Positions 37,201 through 52,200 of a stretch of DNA of 64,000 nt are shown here, in pieces. Numbering within the stretch: position 1 is the stretch's first letter; each line of letters starts with the position of its first letter. The notes beneath the pieces are model-generated. The model ran no database searches and was not told where the DNA came from. It was given only the letters and a program-made list of their open reading frames with translations. Position numbers and translations under genes: made by a program. The DNA is from Caprella mutica (lineage: Eukaryota > Arthropoda > Malacostraca > Amphipoda > Caprellidae), in assembly GCA_947561585.1 (NCBI GenBank), contig CANNZV010000114.1, forward strand, positions 1 to 64,000. Reading direction: 5' to 3'.

Positions 37201-40200
37201 TAATTGGAAGAATTGATAAAAAAAACGTGATCCATTTTGAAAAATGGAAAAAACATATTCTTAAATCCTTTAATGTGGTATCTATGATTCCAAAATTATG
37301 TAATAATTAAACCAAGTAAAGCAAGGTTCATAGACTATAACAGGTTAAACGAATAGAAATAGTACGCAATTTACTAAGAGCTGAGTCTACAAATTCTTTA
37401 GATGAAAACTTTTTCTTAAGATTAAAACCTATGAAACCTATGTTACAAATAATTGACATTTTACATTGTTTATTTCTTATTTTATTATTGCAATATTATG
37501 TTTGTTCTTATTTTAGGCATTTAGCTACAGTAATTAAAGCGGATGAAAATGTTGACCAGTACCCATTAATCAACGGACAATGACGTGAGTAGCAGTTAGC
37601 TTTTTGTTCTTTTAACAGTGGTAAAACCATTCTTTGAAATATTTTTTATACCATTCGATAGATTATTAAATTCTAAAGAGTTCTAGTTTGACTCACGCCC
37701 TAGTTTAATCTACCGTTTAAGAGATATTCAAGAAGAAAGACAGAAATTGTTCCTTCCTTTGCTAATTGTCGTAGTGAATAGCAGTTAGTTTTTGTTAGTT
37801 TTGCAGTGATAATAACCATTTCATTAAAATATTTTTTATACCATTCGATAGATTAATAAATTCTAAAGAATTCTATTCTGACTCACGCGCAAGTTTAATT
37901 TACCGTTTGAGAGATATTCAAGAAGGAAGACAGAAAATGTTGTCTTCTCAATGGCAATTTTTTCCCCATTCGTTTAACCTGTTATAGTCTATGAACCTTG
38001 AAGTAAAGTTAACGGACCAGAATTTAACCTAGTAAAGTTAACGGACCCTGGTACGTCATCTTTACTTGCTCCAAAGTAAATGAACATAGTTACAATTTTT
38101 ATCTTATACATATAGATCAAAATCCTATAGTAATACAAGGTTTTCACCTTAAGTAAAAATCATTTTAAAAATATTTGTAAAATATTCATTGAATGACATC
38201 GTGTTATTTTAATAATAATTTCTAAAATAATTCCTTTCATCACTACACGAGAAATTTCAAAATATTTTAGCAAACTTTCATTAAGCAAAAGCTTAATTTG
38301 GGAGATTCATGAATAGTAGATGAAACTTTCACACTAGTTATTTTTTTATTTTTTTTAAATAATACTTTTTATCGTTTAATATTATGCTTTCCACACCTAT
38401 ATATTACAGTAACATCACTCAAATTCTAATTTTTTCTCCCCCATTTAATTTACGACATAGAGAGTTATTCACGCAGGTACCTAAAATAACACTTAACTAG
38501 AATTGAAACTAAATTATACAATCAAAATAGTAAATTGGAGTCTTCCTGGCCATCAGCGACATAGTATGCCAATCTGTTAGAAGAGAACAATTTGTCTGAA
38601 TTTTAAACCAAATAGTCTAAATCTCTAACGTTGATTACTCTTTCACAGGTGTTCAAAAGTTCAATTTTCCTAATTAAAACCTGTCATACCGCACAAAATC
38701 TCAGAACCATCTATTCGACACTTAATCTCTCCGTACTTTATTTTTCCCTCAGTAAAAATTGAAAAATCCATTGAAGTGCGCGGTGTTTTCATTCTCTTTG
38801 ACCAAAAAATGAAAAGAGTCCCTCGATCACTCAGGCTGTTAAACATTTTAGGTGTGTCGGTAAAAACGCCTCTTGATTGACTAGTTCGGAGCTGAGCGGG
38901 ACGTTTCTTTCACAGTATAGTCTTTTAGAATGCCTTTTGATGGAGGAAATCCATTGTTCTATAATTGTTTTCACGTGCAAATCTCTTTGAGAGCTTATAT
39001 CATCCATGGTATGTCATTGAACATTCTTACACGAACACAGCTTAGTTTGATTGTTTGAAGAATTTTATTATTTACACGTTTTTTACTGACTTTTTTATCC
39101 AAATCACTGTTTCTTTAGAGACGATATTTTTCCATTAGAAACTAGAAACTCTAACATGTATCATGATTATGTGTATGCCCAAAGTTAAAGTTTTGGTGGG
39201 ACCATAAAATATTAAGTGGTAGCCTGCTTAATCTCCTATGGCCCCACCATAACCGTATATCTGTGAAAAATCACTAATTGAGAATGTTAGGATCTACTAT
39301 TGGTCTTAGGCTGGAAATTCAAATAATATCTCATTACTGATTACTTCCGTCAGAAAATGTTTACGAAGTCTTTTAACAATGTTGCCGACTACATTAATTG
39401 TTATTGAATTGCCAGCTAGAGTGGAAAATTACAATCTATTTTGTCTATTACAGAGAATATCTTAACAAGTAATCCATCCAAAGTATTACTTCACGTTAAA
39501 TTTATGCAGAATTCTTCTTGGATTTAATTTAACTTCTTGGTATTTATGTATTTCTTATTCTGTCATTCAACATATAAGTTCAAAGAGAGATTATTTAGCA
39601 TCCAGTTTTCAAAAGTAAAAGTACTTCCATTTCCTGACAAATCCATTGCTACCTCAGGAGTTAACTTGGAGTCTAAAAGTTGTTGTGCAAAGCCTTACTT
39701 CTGAAGTACTTACCGTTCTCTTGTGACCAGAATGTGCTCCTTATAGCACAAAAATGTAGAACGTGACGAAGGAACTCCAATCTTAGTCCTTCTTTACCAG
39801 ATAGATGTTTTATAGTTTGTGGGTGAAGTTAATTTTATTTTGGAAATGTTTCAATTGAAATAATTCTGTATATAAACTTTATTCCTTGAAATTAAATATT
39901 TTCGTCAAAATATATTAGGATAGAAAGTTACAAATTATCACTCAGTTTCACATCTTCGGTTATATAAGACAAAAATATATAATAACTATTACTTAATGTA
40001 TGTTTTTATTATGACACCTGCAGGTACCATGGATACTAATTACAATTAAAATGATCAAACATTATACTCCTTAATCTGATTAAGTTGTTAATCAAGCGTA
40101 CCTCAATGTATTTAAGTTCAATAATAAGCTTATATATTTACTTGTTTCTTCAATTTTCAGTTGAATTACTAAAGTTCATCATTATTTTCCGTCAGAACCG

Positions 40201-43200
40201 GTAAGCTCCACTACCCTACCAATGTCTGCGGGCCTCTTTTCGAAGAAGAACTTGAATACTGGGGCCTTGACTCTAACCAAGTCGAACCCTGCTGTTGGAT
40301 GACCTACACTGTACACAGAGACACACAGGTAAGGAAAGAACACATATCAGCAGTCAATAATAGTGTAAAGTAGAACTAAACTATAGTGTAGTCCTCTATA
40401 GCGAATTTAAAGTCCTCAGTAAGCGAACTATCCCGTATAGTTAACATGTTTTCTTTATTCTGCCATAAAATGGCAATTAGTTATCTAAAATGATGGCTAT
40501 TCATGGTAGACTAAAGAAAAATAATTCAAAATATGGGTAATTTTATTACTCAAGACATTCACTATAGAAGAATTCAACTTCACTTGATTTTCTAATGAAA
40601 TCTTGTATAAAATAAAATAAAATAAGAATAATAAAACAATCCTCATTATTTCCATATTAATAAAAGTATAGAGTAATTTTGAATCTTCTAAGAAAATTTA
40701 TCTGCAGCTAATATCCTTAACCATTCCCAGAAAACAAGAATACTGAGAGCTCGCAACATTTATTTTAATCTTTCCAAAATGTTGCTCTTTCTATTTTAAG
40801 AATGTTGCTCCTTCTATTCCCTTTTGCACATTGTGGAGTCAAAAAATATATAGAACATCCAACAATTTTATTTAAATATTTAAAAAAAATGCATAGCGTA
40901 CTATCACCATTTCTGTATAATTTCAACAATTCATACAGTTCCAATGCTTTAATTATTCAAGTTTTGATAAGTACTGGATAGCATACTCGTATATATTTTA
41001 TTCACACCAATAATATTTTCATCCATGCATATAATTAATTCTACATTGTTCCATTATAATCTGCCAATTGGTATCTATGATAATTCCACAGATAACATTG
41101 GTCCTTTACTCCAAACAAGAGACTTACCAAAGATTATTTAAAGTGTTATGGTTAGAAACAGCCTATACGGTAGCGTGAAAAAAGAATTTTGAAATATATG
41201 TCAGAAAAAATCTCATCTTTAGTATAAAATGTTGAGGAAATAGCAGTTTATGATGAACTGTATTAATTTCATAGTCTATCCTTTTATTTTTCACTAATAG
41301 CAAAGAAAGTAAAAAGCCCTTTACTATTTACTTTTACTTTTTATATTTTTTTCACTAATAGCAATAACGATAAGTTTGACCAATTACGAATCTCTGATGA
41401 ATTCAGAATATTCTATACATTTCTTACTAATAAAAACAATTAAGAGATACCATTAACATATTTTTTTGTATTTCTTTAAAATATTATAATTGAAGTCCTT
41501 AATTTTTGAAATAAACATAATGAACTACTTCAATAAAATGTTTATCAGAGGTAATATCATTAATACAAAAATATGAAAAACTAGATTATGTGCACTCGGT
41601 AGAGCGCACACCTTCACCGCTGCTTTTACCTGTTTTCTACCAAAATTTAATAAACTGCTAACTGGATAATAACCAATCGTCCCACAAAGTTTCATGCAAT
41701 ATGAATCAATACTTTTTGAGTTATTGAGTTATAAATGACCTTGACCTTGACCTTTGACCAGATCGGTCACAAAATTCTAACAGATGGTTCCTAGATATTG
41801 AACAATTGTACCATCAAATTTCAAACAATTTGGTTGAATACTTTTTGAGTTATTGAGTTACAAATGGCCTTGACCTTGATCTTTGACCTTTGACCCGATC
41901 GCTCTCAAAATCTAACAAAATGGTTCCTGCATATTGACCAATCGTCCAACCAAGTTTCATGCAATATAATTCAATATATTTTGAGTTATGAATGACCATG
42001 ACCTTGACCTTTGACCAGGTCACTCCCAAAATTCTAGCAGCAGGTCACTGAACATTGACCAATCGTCTCACCAAATTTCAGGCAATTTGGTTGAACATTT
42101 TTCCAGTTGAGCGAATAACAAGATGATAAATAAATAAATAAATAAATTCCGATGAAAATATGACCTTCCCGCATTCTGCGAAGGCAACTACGGAAAAAGA
42201 CTAAACTCATCGTATCCTTTATTTTATTAATAAATCTAATTAATTTCAATTACATCGTAATTTTTAAGCTGAATTTTAACCTGAGATTATATTTTCAAAC
42301 TCTTATTTATTCATGATTTTCTGTTCAGAAGTCAATGGAACTACCAACTTTATATGTCGTAAAGTTTGTGTCGCTAAATTCTGTGGCCTGAAACAGAGAG
42401 TCTTGAATCTGAACTCAAGACACGTCTGTTAGTAACATCTGAGGCTTATGTTCTTATCCAAGATCAAAAGTGTACCTTAGCTCACTGAAGCTATTTCAGA
42501 TGCTCTGTTCACATGTCCTCATACATTTACAAATGCTGTACCGAGTGATGCAAACGTATTTGGAGTAGGAGTTTACCGATAATGGATATTTATTTAACAG
42601 AAGCTAAATCTAGGTGTTCCATAGTTTATTTATAGGTTTGGTATGTTCAAATTTTTTTGTATATTGTTAAACATTTAAACTATTCGAAAGATGATTTTTC
42701 AATAAGAAAAGTGAATTAATTAGGAATTGGTATTATTTAATTGTACTCATCCTATCACGATCATAAGATCGAAATGGAAAGAATGAAAATTGTTTAATAT
42801 ACGTATAAATGAATATAGACATTTATGAAAAAAAAAGAGACTTCTAACATAAATGAATTTATTCAGTTTGTTGTATCCGCTAGTTTGTAGTACGGCAAAC
42901 TTTATAACTGTTTAATCCCTCAAAATAAATTAACGTTCTGTAGTTTAATGTATCCACTAGTTTGTTGTACTGCACACTTCATAACAGTTTGAAATATCCC
43001 AAAAGAATTTTTCCTTTGCAAAAGCAAATGCAGATACTACTGTAACTAATAAACTAATGTAATGTTGATTTATGTTCAAGTAATGCTATGACTTTGATTT
43101 ACGTAGAATCTTTTAAAATCTCTGGAAATGTAATTGAAGAAGTACATCGTATACCCCATGGCATTCCAGCTCATTCATTATTCATTCTCAAATCTTTGAG

Positions 43201-46200
43201 CATCTAATTAGCAAGATTTATCTTCATTAAGAGAGAATAGCAGCAAATGTATTCATACTACCAGTTGCAAGCCATGGCCGTAACTCGGGCAGAGTTTATT
43301 TGCTTTGAATTGTTCTAGTGTGAATTCTGCAATAATTCACAGAGTCGAGAGTGTGCTTTATGAATATGGAAACTCTTTGTATTTTTAGGGCACGAATACT
43401 TTGAATATCTTATAAATTGTGATGAAAATTAGTTTATGTTCAAATATTCTATGCCTGATCTGAAATTTACATTATTTTTCAACTCATGCAAAATTGACAG
43501 AGGAAAATCAAATAAATTGATTCAAATTGATACAAAAAATACTTAACAAGTTGTATCAATTATTTTTATTGTCTAGAAGCCGCTTCGTGATAGTTTAAAT
43601 TAGGTTACCAGTTAACCAATTTATATTCTTAGTTTATAATAATTTTAACTGCCTATAGCAGTTATCTAATTTAGTTCATGCAACAAATTAAATATAGCAA
43701 ACAGTAAAATTTCTCAGACCAACGCTGTCCCAATATTATAACAATATTGGCTACATTCTATCAACATTAGCGATGATTTAGCAAGGAAAATAACTACATT
43801 GAATGTTACCATGGAATATCATGAATCTCGTTACAAAATGTTCCAAGCATTCTATATACATCAATCACATTAGAAAGGCCTATTACTATATATCATACTC
43901 TGGTGTTCTTTCCTTTATCTTCATTGCTAAGATATATACAATGGTACAGGAGTTATTTATTTCCCTGCTATTGCTCCAGAAGTAAGAACTAAATATTGGA
44001 AATGTCCATTCCCTGGTGGCTACTAAAATCTCAGGGTTGAAATTAAAGCTTACAACACATGTCAGGATTTTAGTTTTTATGTCGATATAAACGTTGGTTA
44101 AAATAATAGACATTTTTCATTTTCTAAAGTGAAAATGATTTTAGTGTTTTATTATTATCTGCTTCTAGAGATTAAGTTGGATAGCAAAAAGCTAGAAATG
44201 ATAGAAAAAGACGTAATAAAATGAAAAATTAAAATTATAATAAAATTACCCATTAAAGAATGGACCGATAATAATTACTTCTTTATTACATACAGAATAT
44301 TATTCAAGAGCTTTACCGAGTTTCATTGTATAAATGAAATTATATTTGTGGCTTGGGTTAATGTTTAGGTAATTGAACTGCATTAGGGTCACAGTCCTGA
44401 GAAAGTGGGTGGTTACAATGAGAATGATAGGTCAATCAGAGTTTTCTAAATGTCCGATTGGTTCATGACCTATGTTAATACGCCTTTCCGTGTACTAGGA
44501 GTGTCCATTCTCTACTTACAAAATTAGTAGCAATGCAACTGTGGATGTAAGTGACTTAGGCCAACTTCAGAATTATAGGTCAGTTCCATATTTTCGGTTA
44601 TATAAGATAAAACGATATAATAATCATTAGTAAATTTTAATTTTAAAATTAAATTAAATCAAATTAATTAATTAATTAAATTAAATAGATTGAAATAATA
44701 ATTATTATATCTTTTTTTTTATATGACCGATGATGTGGAACTGACCGATAATTCCGTACTTACCCTATGCTAAATGATCTTTACTTATCATTTTATTTTT
44801 TCTCACAGGCAACTTTGGCTATTTTGGACAAATTAGACATAGACAACGAAAGGCCTTCTGAAGAAGAGGTGGCGCGTAAGTTCGGCTTCGAAGACGCTTA
44901 TTTGAGCGGCAACAGCACGCTGTGGCAGAGAACGAAACCTAAGATATGGTCACTCTTCGATGAACCTAACTCTTCATGTTACGCTAAAGTTGGTATAATT
45001 ATGTCATTTAACTATTAAATCTAAATAACTTAAATATTTATGATACGCTAAGGTTGGTATAATTATGTCATTTAAACTCAAATAACCGTTTGAAAATAAT
45101 ATTCAAATAGGGCTACTCGCAAACTGCATTTTTCACTTCAAGATACGATAAAGTTAGTTAGAAATTGATGTCGAAGATTGAAGTTATTCATATATCAGAT
45201 ATTAATAAATAAAGAGGTTTGAAATTTAATCATAGTAAAATATTGATAATCAAATATAATATAGAATGCTGTTAAAAAAATGTGAAATTAATAAATAGTC
45301 ATTGAACTGTTAATGGTTTTTCAATTTTAAATTCAAATTGAAGAATTAAATTTCAGAATAATTACCATTGAAGTAAATATTAAATTTAAGCAAACTAACG
45401 TATTCCTATTCTCTTTTTCAGACAATATCGATGATTTCCGTGTTTTTCATCTGCGTGTCCATTCTTTCTTTTTGCCTCAAAACTCACCCAAATATGCGAG
45501 TTCCTGTGATACAAAACATTACAGTGGAAGCGACTACGTCAAACGGAACCACTCAAAACTACTGGGTTCTAAATAAAGACAGGTAAAACCAAACACTAGT
45601 ACGGGCGAAATAAAACAAAATTTATTTGTTTAGAGTTTAGACAGACAATATTCTTCCATTAAAATATATTAGAGGATAAAATATAGAGGATATATGATGA
45701 AAATTTCACGTAACAATTTTTTTTTTTTATTTAATGAAAATAAATATTAGGAGATGCAAATCTAATGTTCTGTGATATATTTTACGGAGTAGTGAATGAA
45801 TATTTCATTTACTAATCTACGGAGATGCAAACTAATATTTTAGTTACTAATCTACGGAGATACAAACTAATATTTCATTTACTAATCTACGGAGATACAA
45901 ACTAATATTTCATTTACTAATCTACGGAGATACAAACTAATATTTCATTTACTAATCTACGGGGATGCAAACTAATATTTCATTTACTAATCTACGGAGA
46001 TGCAAACTAATATTTCATTAATAAACTGCTGAGATGCAAACTAATATTTTATTTACTAATCTGCCGAGATGCAAACTAATATTTCATTAACTTATCTAGA
46101 TGTTGGCTAATATTTCATTTACTAATCTGCGGTTATGTAAACTAATTTACTATATTATTTAGTAAATGATTTAATTTAATACTTTCCTGCGTTATTTTCC

Positions 46201-49200
46201 AGTATAAGAGGCTTCATATTATACACTATATTAATTTATGAAGTAAGTATATATGGAAGGCTTCGCAAACTCTGGAAATTTGTACAACTTGCCCTAACTT
46301 CGTGTAACTTTTGGTAAATTGTTCGGGAAAGCCGAAGCTGAGCATTATTCAGACTATAGGAAGGTGCTTTAGAGTCAGTCAGGTGAGGTGGTGGAATATG
46401 CTTTGTAATTTCAGTCTAACTCACTCTCCTTTGGATAGAAAATTGAAAAAGAAAATATTAAATAAAAAATATATAATCAGAGTATTTAAACTATTCACAT
46501 TTTATCAGTAATTAAATATAGGTAATTATTAGTATTATTAATGTAAGTTGTTTCCTTTATTAGTTATCATATTGTGTTTAAGAACAATTAAAATGATGCA
46601 AAAGCTGTTAATTATATTAAATAATTACAACTCGAAGGGAGATGATTTGATATGATTTTTTTCATATAATTACATACTTATTCATCAAGGTATCAATATT
46701 TGGATTAATTATCGCAAATATCTATTTATTTGATTATTTATTATGGAAATAATAAATTGAAACTGGACAGGTGACACAGTTCTCCAATCAATTCAAAAAT
46801 TATAGGTTGGCATATTCAATTAATAAATTTAAAAATATGTATCCTGAAAATATTTTCTCTAATAATTTCCTCACTATCATAATTAAAATAAGTTTAAATA
46901 AATAAATAAATTGATAAATTGATATAACGTTTCCTTTGACTGGCACTAAATTAAATGTATATATATATAAATTTAATATTTCCATAATATATAATCCAAT
47001 AAATAATTAAACGTTACAATTGATCATCTTCTCCTTCATGTTTTCATTAACAATCAATAAATATTGTTCCAGTATTGTTCCAATGTTGTAGCAATATTGG
47101 CGATATTTTAACGATATGACCGATATTTTAACGATATGACCGATATTTTAACAAGGTTTACCCCAACATTGTAACAATATTTGCCCTATCGTAACAATAT
47201 CGGGACAATATTGCACCAAGAAACATCACTACATTAGATGTTGAATATCATGAATGTTGGTGAAATATGTTGCCACATTATACACATCAATCACATTAGA
47301 AAGGAATTATAAATCATGTTTTATTGAGGTTTATAAAATTTGTTGTATTTTCACATATTTTTTAGTGGGGGTGATATGAATAAAAGTTGAGCATATCAGT
47401 TTAAGGCGCAACAAGTAACTATCTCACATTCAAAGAATATCTGTAACATTTATATTCATCACACATGGTATACAAGGTTCTTTTAGTGCCCATAGGAATT
47501 CACAACTGAATATAAAGGTGTTCATCCGAAGAATTTCTACTTTTCGAAAAGTATACCAAGAGATGTATATTATCTGCAATATAACATTATCTCTGTCATA
47601 AAAGTTATTATTTTCTACAATCTCTTCAACTTGCAATTCGTCAGTTGTACCAATGGATAAAGTTATGGTGGGCCGAAAAAGAATAAGTTAGGACCCTACA
47701 GCAATAAGACTCTATAATGAAATATTGTATAATAAATATACTGTCCTGAGTGAGGAGGTAGCCTCTATAGTGAGCAAATTTTCTTTGGGATACAATAAAA
47801 TGGCCATTAATTTCCTAAAACTGGTGGCCATTTCATGGCAGACTAAAGAAAATTTGTTCACTATAGGAGTTACTTCCTTACTCAGGACGCAACATTCACT
47901 ATATAGGATTTCATCATAGAGGAGTTATACGGTATATTATTTTCTCAGTGTGTTCAATATATTATATACGCGTCTTTTCCATTCTATTTTTCCTTCTCAT
48001 TTATATTTCTAATGGCAGGTTATTCTATATATATAAATTTGAGAAGAAGATTGATAAGATTAATACCTTTGATATAAATATTGAAATTCATATTAGAATG
48101 GAGAGAAAATAAAGTTTAAAAATTTTAAATTTACATCTTGAAAAACTTTATTTTATAAATAGTGTTTCTGGCTTCAATTCCCGTAATAATATTTCCAATC
48201 CACATTGCTAAACATAACTCATGATAAAATAAAACTGTATATTTTGCATCCCTTAATTGAAGCCTACAATTTTATTGTTTGATATTTCAAAGACATCTTT
48301 TGCACAGAAAGTTTGATTAAAATACAATCTAATAGTAGGTTAAAATCTTTTTATATTCATTTTCAATATTTATGTAGTCTAATTGTTATATAATATTTCA
48401 TTATTTCCATATTATTCTGCAGGCAGCTATAACCATATATATTTAGACACAAATAGTTATATTGGAAAGGTTATAAGCCATAGTAATGAACGTCCACCGA
48501 ATACATATTGCTTCATATTGTTTTCTGCCTCTTGCTATAATTTGGAGCGCTGCTCGAAATTGTAGCTCCAACTCAAAGGTTTTTATGTTGAATCGTTTCG
48601 TCTTTTCCTCTCGCAATTTGTGAATAAACTTCATAATAATAATTATAATTTGCATGATGATTTTGTTCTGAATGGTTATTGGTAACTAAAATGCAATAGT
48701 ATAATTATAGTCTATAGTGTGAAATTGTATACATGGTATAATTAAAAAATTATGTGAGCTACTTATTGTAGAATACATATTATAAAAATATAAATAACAG
48801 TGAAATTTGTTATCTCGCCTATACTTATAGAAACCATATTCTCTGTATTCTTCATGCAATATTCTTTAATATTAGGAATTAGTTAAAATATAGTTTTATT
48901 AAATTATCAAAATCATCATTTGATCCAAATAGTATTATTTCTTGAGTTATATTTTTCCATACCACCGTGTTAGGTAGTCATCAGAAGGAAATTAATTGAT
49001 AAATAATTCATCAGCATTTGAATGTCAAGAATTTTCTTCAAACAATCCCCGCTGTATTTCTTGTTTCTTGTAGAATAAAACACGAGGCACTCTAGTCTTA
49101 ACAAGTGAATTTGCCAATGTCCATCACACCTTCTACTCTCATATTCCTTGTTGTTGTCTCACAGGTCAGATCCACACAGCGCTTTTTTCTTCATTGAGGC

Positions 49201-52200
49201 GGCATGTAACGTGTGGTTCACTGTTGAATTAGCAATAAGATTCACTGTGAGTCCCCAGCCTCTCCTCTTCGTCAAAAATACAATAAATGCCATCGACTTC
49301 GTGGCCACCCTCAGCTTCTACTTGGACATCATTCTCCACACATCGCTCTTGAAAGACGGTGCGCAACGTCCATCAACTGTTTCTGTATTACAGTAGAACT
49401 CTTTAATAGTGAACTCCTCTATAGTGAACTCCTCTATAGTGAACTCCTCTATAGTGAACTCCTCTATAGTGAACTCTTCTATAGTGAATGAGTTAGGATG
49501 TAGGCTCTAAAGTGAACAAATTTTCTTTAGTCTGCCTTAAAATAACCTTCGGTTTTCTAAAACTGAAGGCAATTCATCGTAGACTAAAGAAAATGTGTTC
49601 ACTATACGAGGTACATCCTAACACATTCACTATAGAGGAGTTCATTATAGAGGAGTTCCTATAGAGGAGTTCACTATAGAGGAGTTCACTATAGAGGAGT
49701 TCACTATAGAGGAGTTCACTATAGAGGAGTTCACTATAGAGGAGTTCACTATAGAGGAGTTCACTATAGAGGAGTTCACTATAGAAGAGTTCACTATAGA
49801 GGAGTTCACTATAGAGGAGTTCTATTGTAATGCAAAATATATTCTATAACTAATGATGTAATGTGATACCAATATTAGCAAAACGATTTTTGTCTTCTCC
49901 TGCAAAAACTTTAGAATCCTAATCTCGATTAATTGTCCATATGATGCTTTCTGAATTTACTCCTTCATTTATGTATTCGATAACCATCATGCATTGACCA
50001 TCATTTTACCATTCAATAATTGATGGACATTTTCACAGAAATAGACAGATTACTCGAAACATCAAGTACAGGAATGCAGTAAAAATATAAATATATTAAG
50101 TAAAAATTTCCGACAATTTTTTTCTACTGTGATCTGAAATAGCATTTAGTTACTATATATGAACATATCGAACTCAACTAAATTTGTTTCCTCAGCACAG
50201 CTAAATAGGTATAATTTATTATATACTATTCTCATGGGGCTGCAGTAATTCATCATCACTGAGTAATCGTAAGCAATCGAAAAGGAGAACTGCTGATGAC
50301 AACTGCTTTGTGATTGATCATAATTTACTGCAGAGTAATCTATTATAATAGAAGGACATTATTCACCGTAATAGTATGATGTATGAGATGGTATGACATC
50401 AATGTTTGTTAATAGTGAAGGTATAATATTTTTATCTTGTCTGAATTATTGACATGGTTGCATAAAAGTATATATATAATGAAGTATATAACAAAATATA
50501 TATAACAGTACAGTCAGAGTTTTATAGTTACTGGACATAGGTATAAATTATAATATATTATTATATATATATTAATACAATTAGCTGCATAAACTTTTCT
50601 TTTTACAAGTGCATTCCAATTTATTTTACTATATGCATAATATTGCACATATATTACAGATTCCCCCAACTCAGGCAAGAGTGCGGAAGTTATCGAATTC
50701 CTCAGCATAATTAGAATCCTGAGGCTCTTCAAACTCACGAGACATTCTGGTGGCCTTAAGATTCTAGTCCATACTTTCAAAGCCTCTGCCAAAGAACTGA
50801 CACTTCTGGTGTTTTTCCTGGTGCTTGGTATAGTAGTCTTCGCCAGTCTAGTCTATTATGCTGAGAGATTACAGGTACTGCTTATAGTAGCATTGCATTA
50901 ATTGTGTTCTATGTATATCTATACATTTATTATACACATTTATACACTAGCTACCTTACTCTACCATATTTAATACTCGGGTTGTGACGAGATGCTTTTA
51001 AAATCAAAAATACTAAGAATACCATAGACAAAATGAAATGGTATCGAATACTATATACCGCTGATTTAGAACGATTCAATACTCTTTAATTCTCTCCCTC
51101 TATAATATTTTTGGGATATGTGATATTAAAAGTATATTGTCACAACCCTATGCATTACCTACCAAAATTTAAAACAAGATGATCATTTTGGTTTTTTATT
51201 ATATATCATTCTCCCTTCTTAGGTGAATCCGCGTAATGACTTCCACAGTATCCCAGAAGGTTTATGGTGGGCCATAGTAACCATGACCACAGTAGGTTAC
51301 GGTGACATGGTACCTAGAACTTACGCCGGCATGTTTGTTGGTACACTGTGTGCCATCGCTGGTGTGTTGACTATCTCCCTCCCAGTGCCAGTCATCGTGT
51401 CTAACTTTTCAATGTTTTATAGTCACACCCAGGTAATTAAATGCTTTCATTTGAAACTACAGAAAAAATCACAATCATTATTTAATTGTGAGTAACTTCA
51501 TCATTACTCATCAATACATAAAATAAAACAGAAGAGGCACTCATATTACTGCCTATATTTAACTTAACATCACAAAATGCATAATTCTAATTGTAAATAA
51601 TCTTATAAAAACTCTTTAATACATTAAATAATAAAATATAACAGTATTTGTGTTCAGATGATCGCCAATATTTAGCTTATAAATCACAAACCACATCATT
51701 CTAATCGATCACCTGACATGGCGTCCAAAATCTTCTCTTCAGGCTCGTTCTAAACTTCCAAAAAGAAGAAGAAGAGTTTTACCGGCTCAGCAGCCCAGAA
51801 GAGCGAGGCACCATGGTGTGGGCATTACCCCTGGTGAAGCCCCCAAAGGCTCTTCTAGAGCAGAACCTGGCATCACATTATCAAGAAGAATGACATCTGG
51901 AAAACAGAGTTCAAAGAACCAAGGTAAGTGAACTGGAGGTAATTTGCACCAAAGTTGACAGAACGAAAACAGTTAGGGACAAAGCAGTTAACAAATTGTG
52001 ATAATATTTCAAACGAACTGGATATACTCCTCTATAGTGAATTCCTATATGGTGAATGAGTTAGGATGTAGCCTGAATAGTGAACAAGTTTTCTTAGTCT
52101 GCGATGAAAACTGAAGGCAGACTAAATGAAAGACTAATTATAATTTGTTTACTATTCAGTATACATCCTAACTCATTCACTACACAGGAGTTCACTATAG

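Noticed and set aside
37068..37310. 80-codon frame inside element A copy 2
   Set aside because: It is A+T-rich, lies within a non-autonomous element, and no transposase motif is visible.
44989..45018. Extension of exon 4 to the stop at 45018
   Set aside because: Splicing at 44988 joins exactly to S1 in exon 5. The extension is intronic, though it is discussed as a possible truncated form.
49359..49396. Extension of exon 6 through the apparent frame to 49396
   Set aside because: The frame ends in a TAG inside the family P MITE. The gtgcgc donor at 49359 gives the phase that restores the conserved sequence with exon 7.
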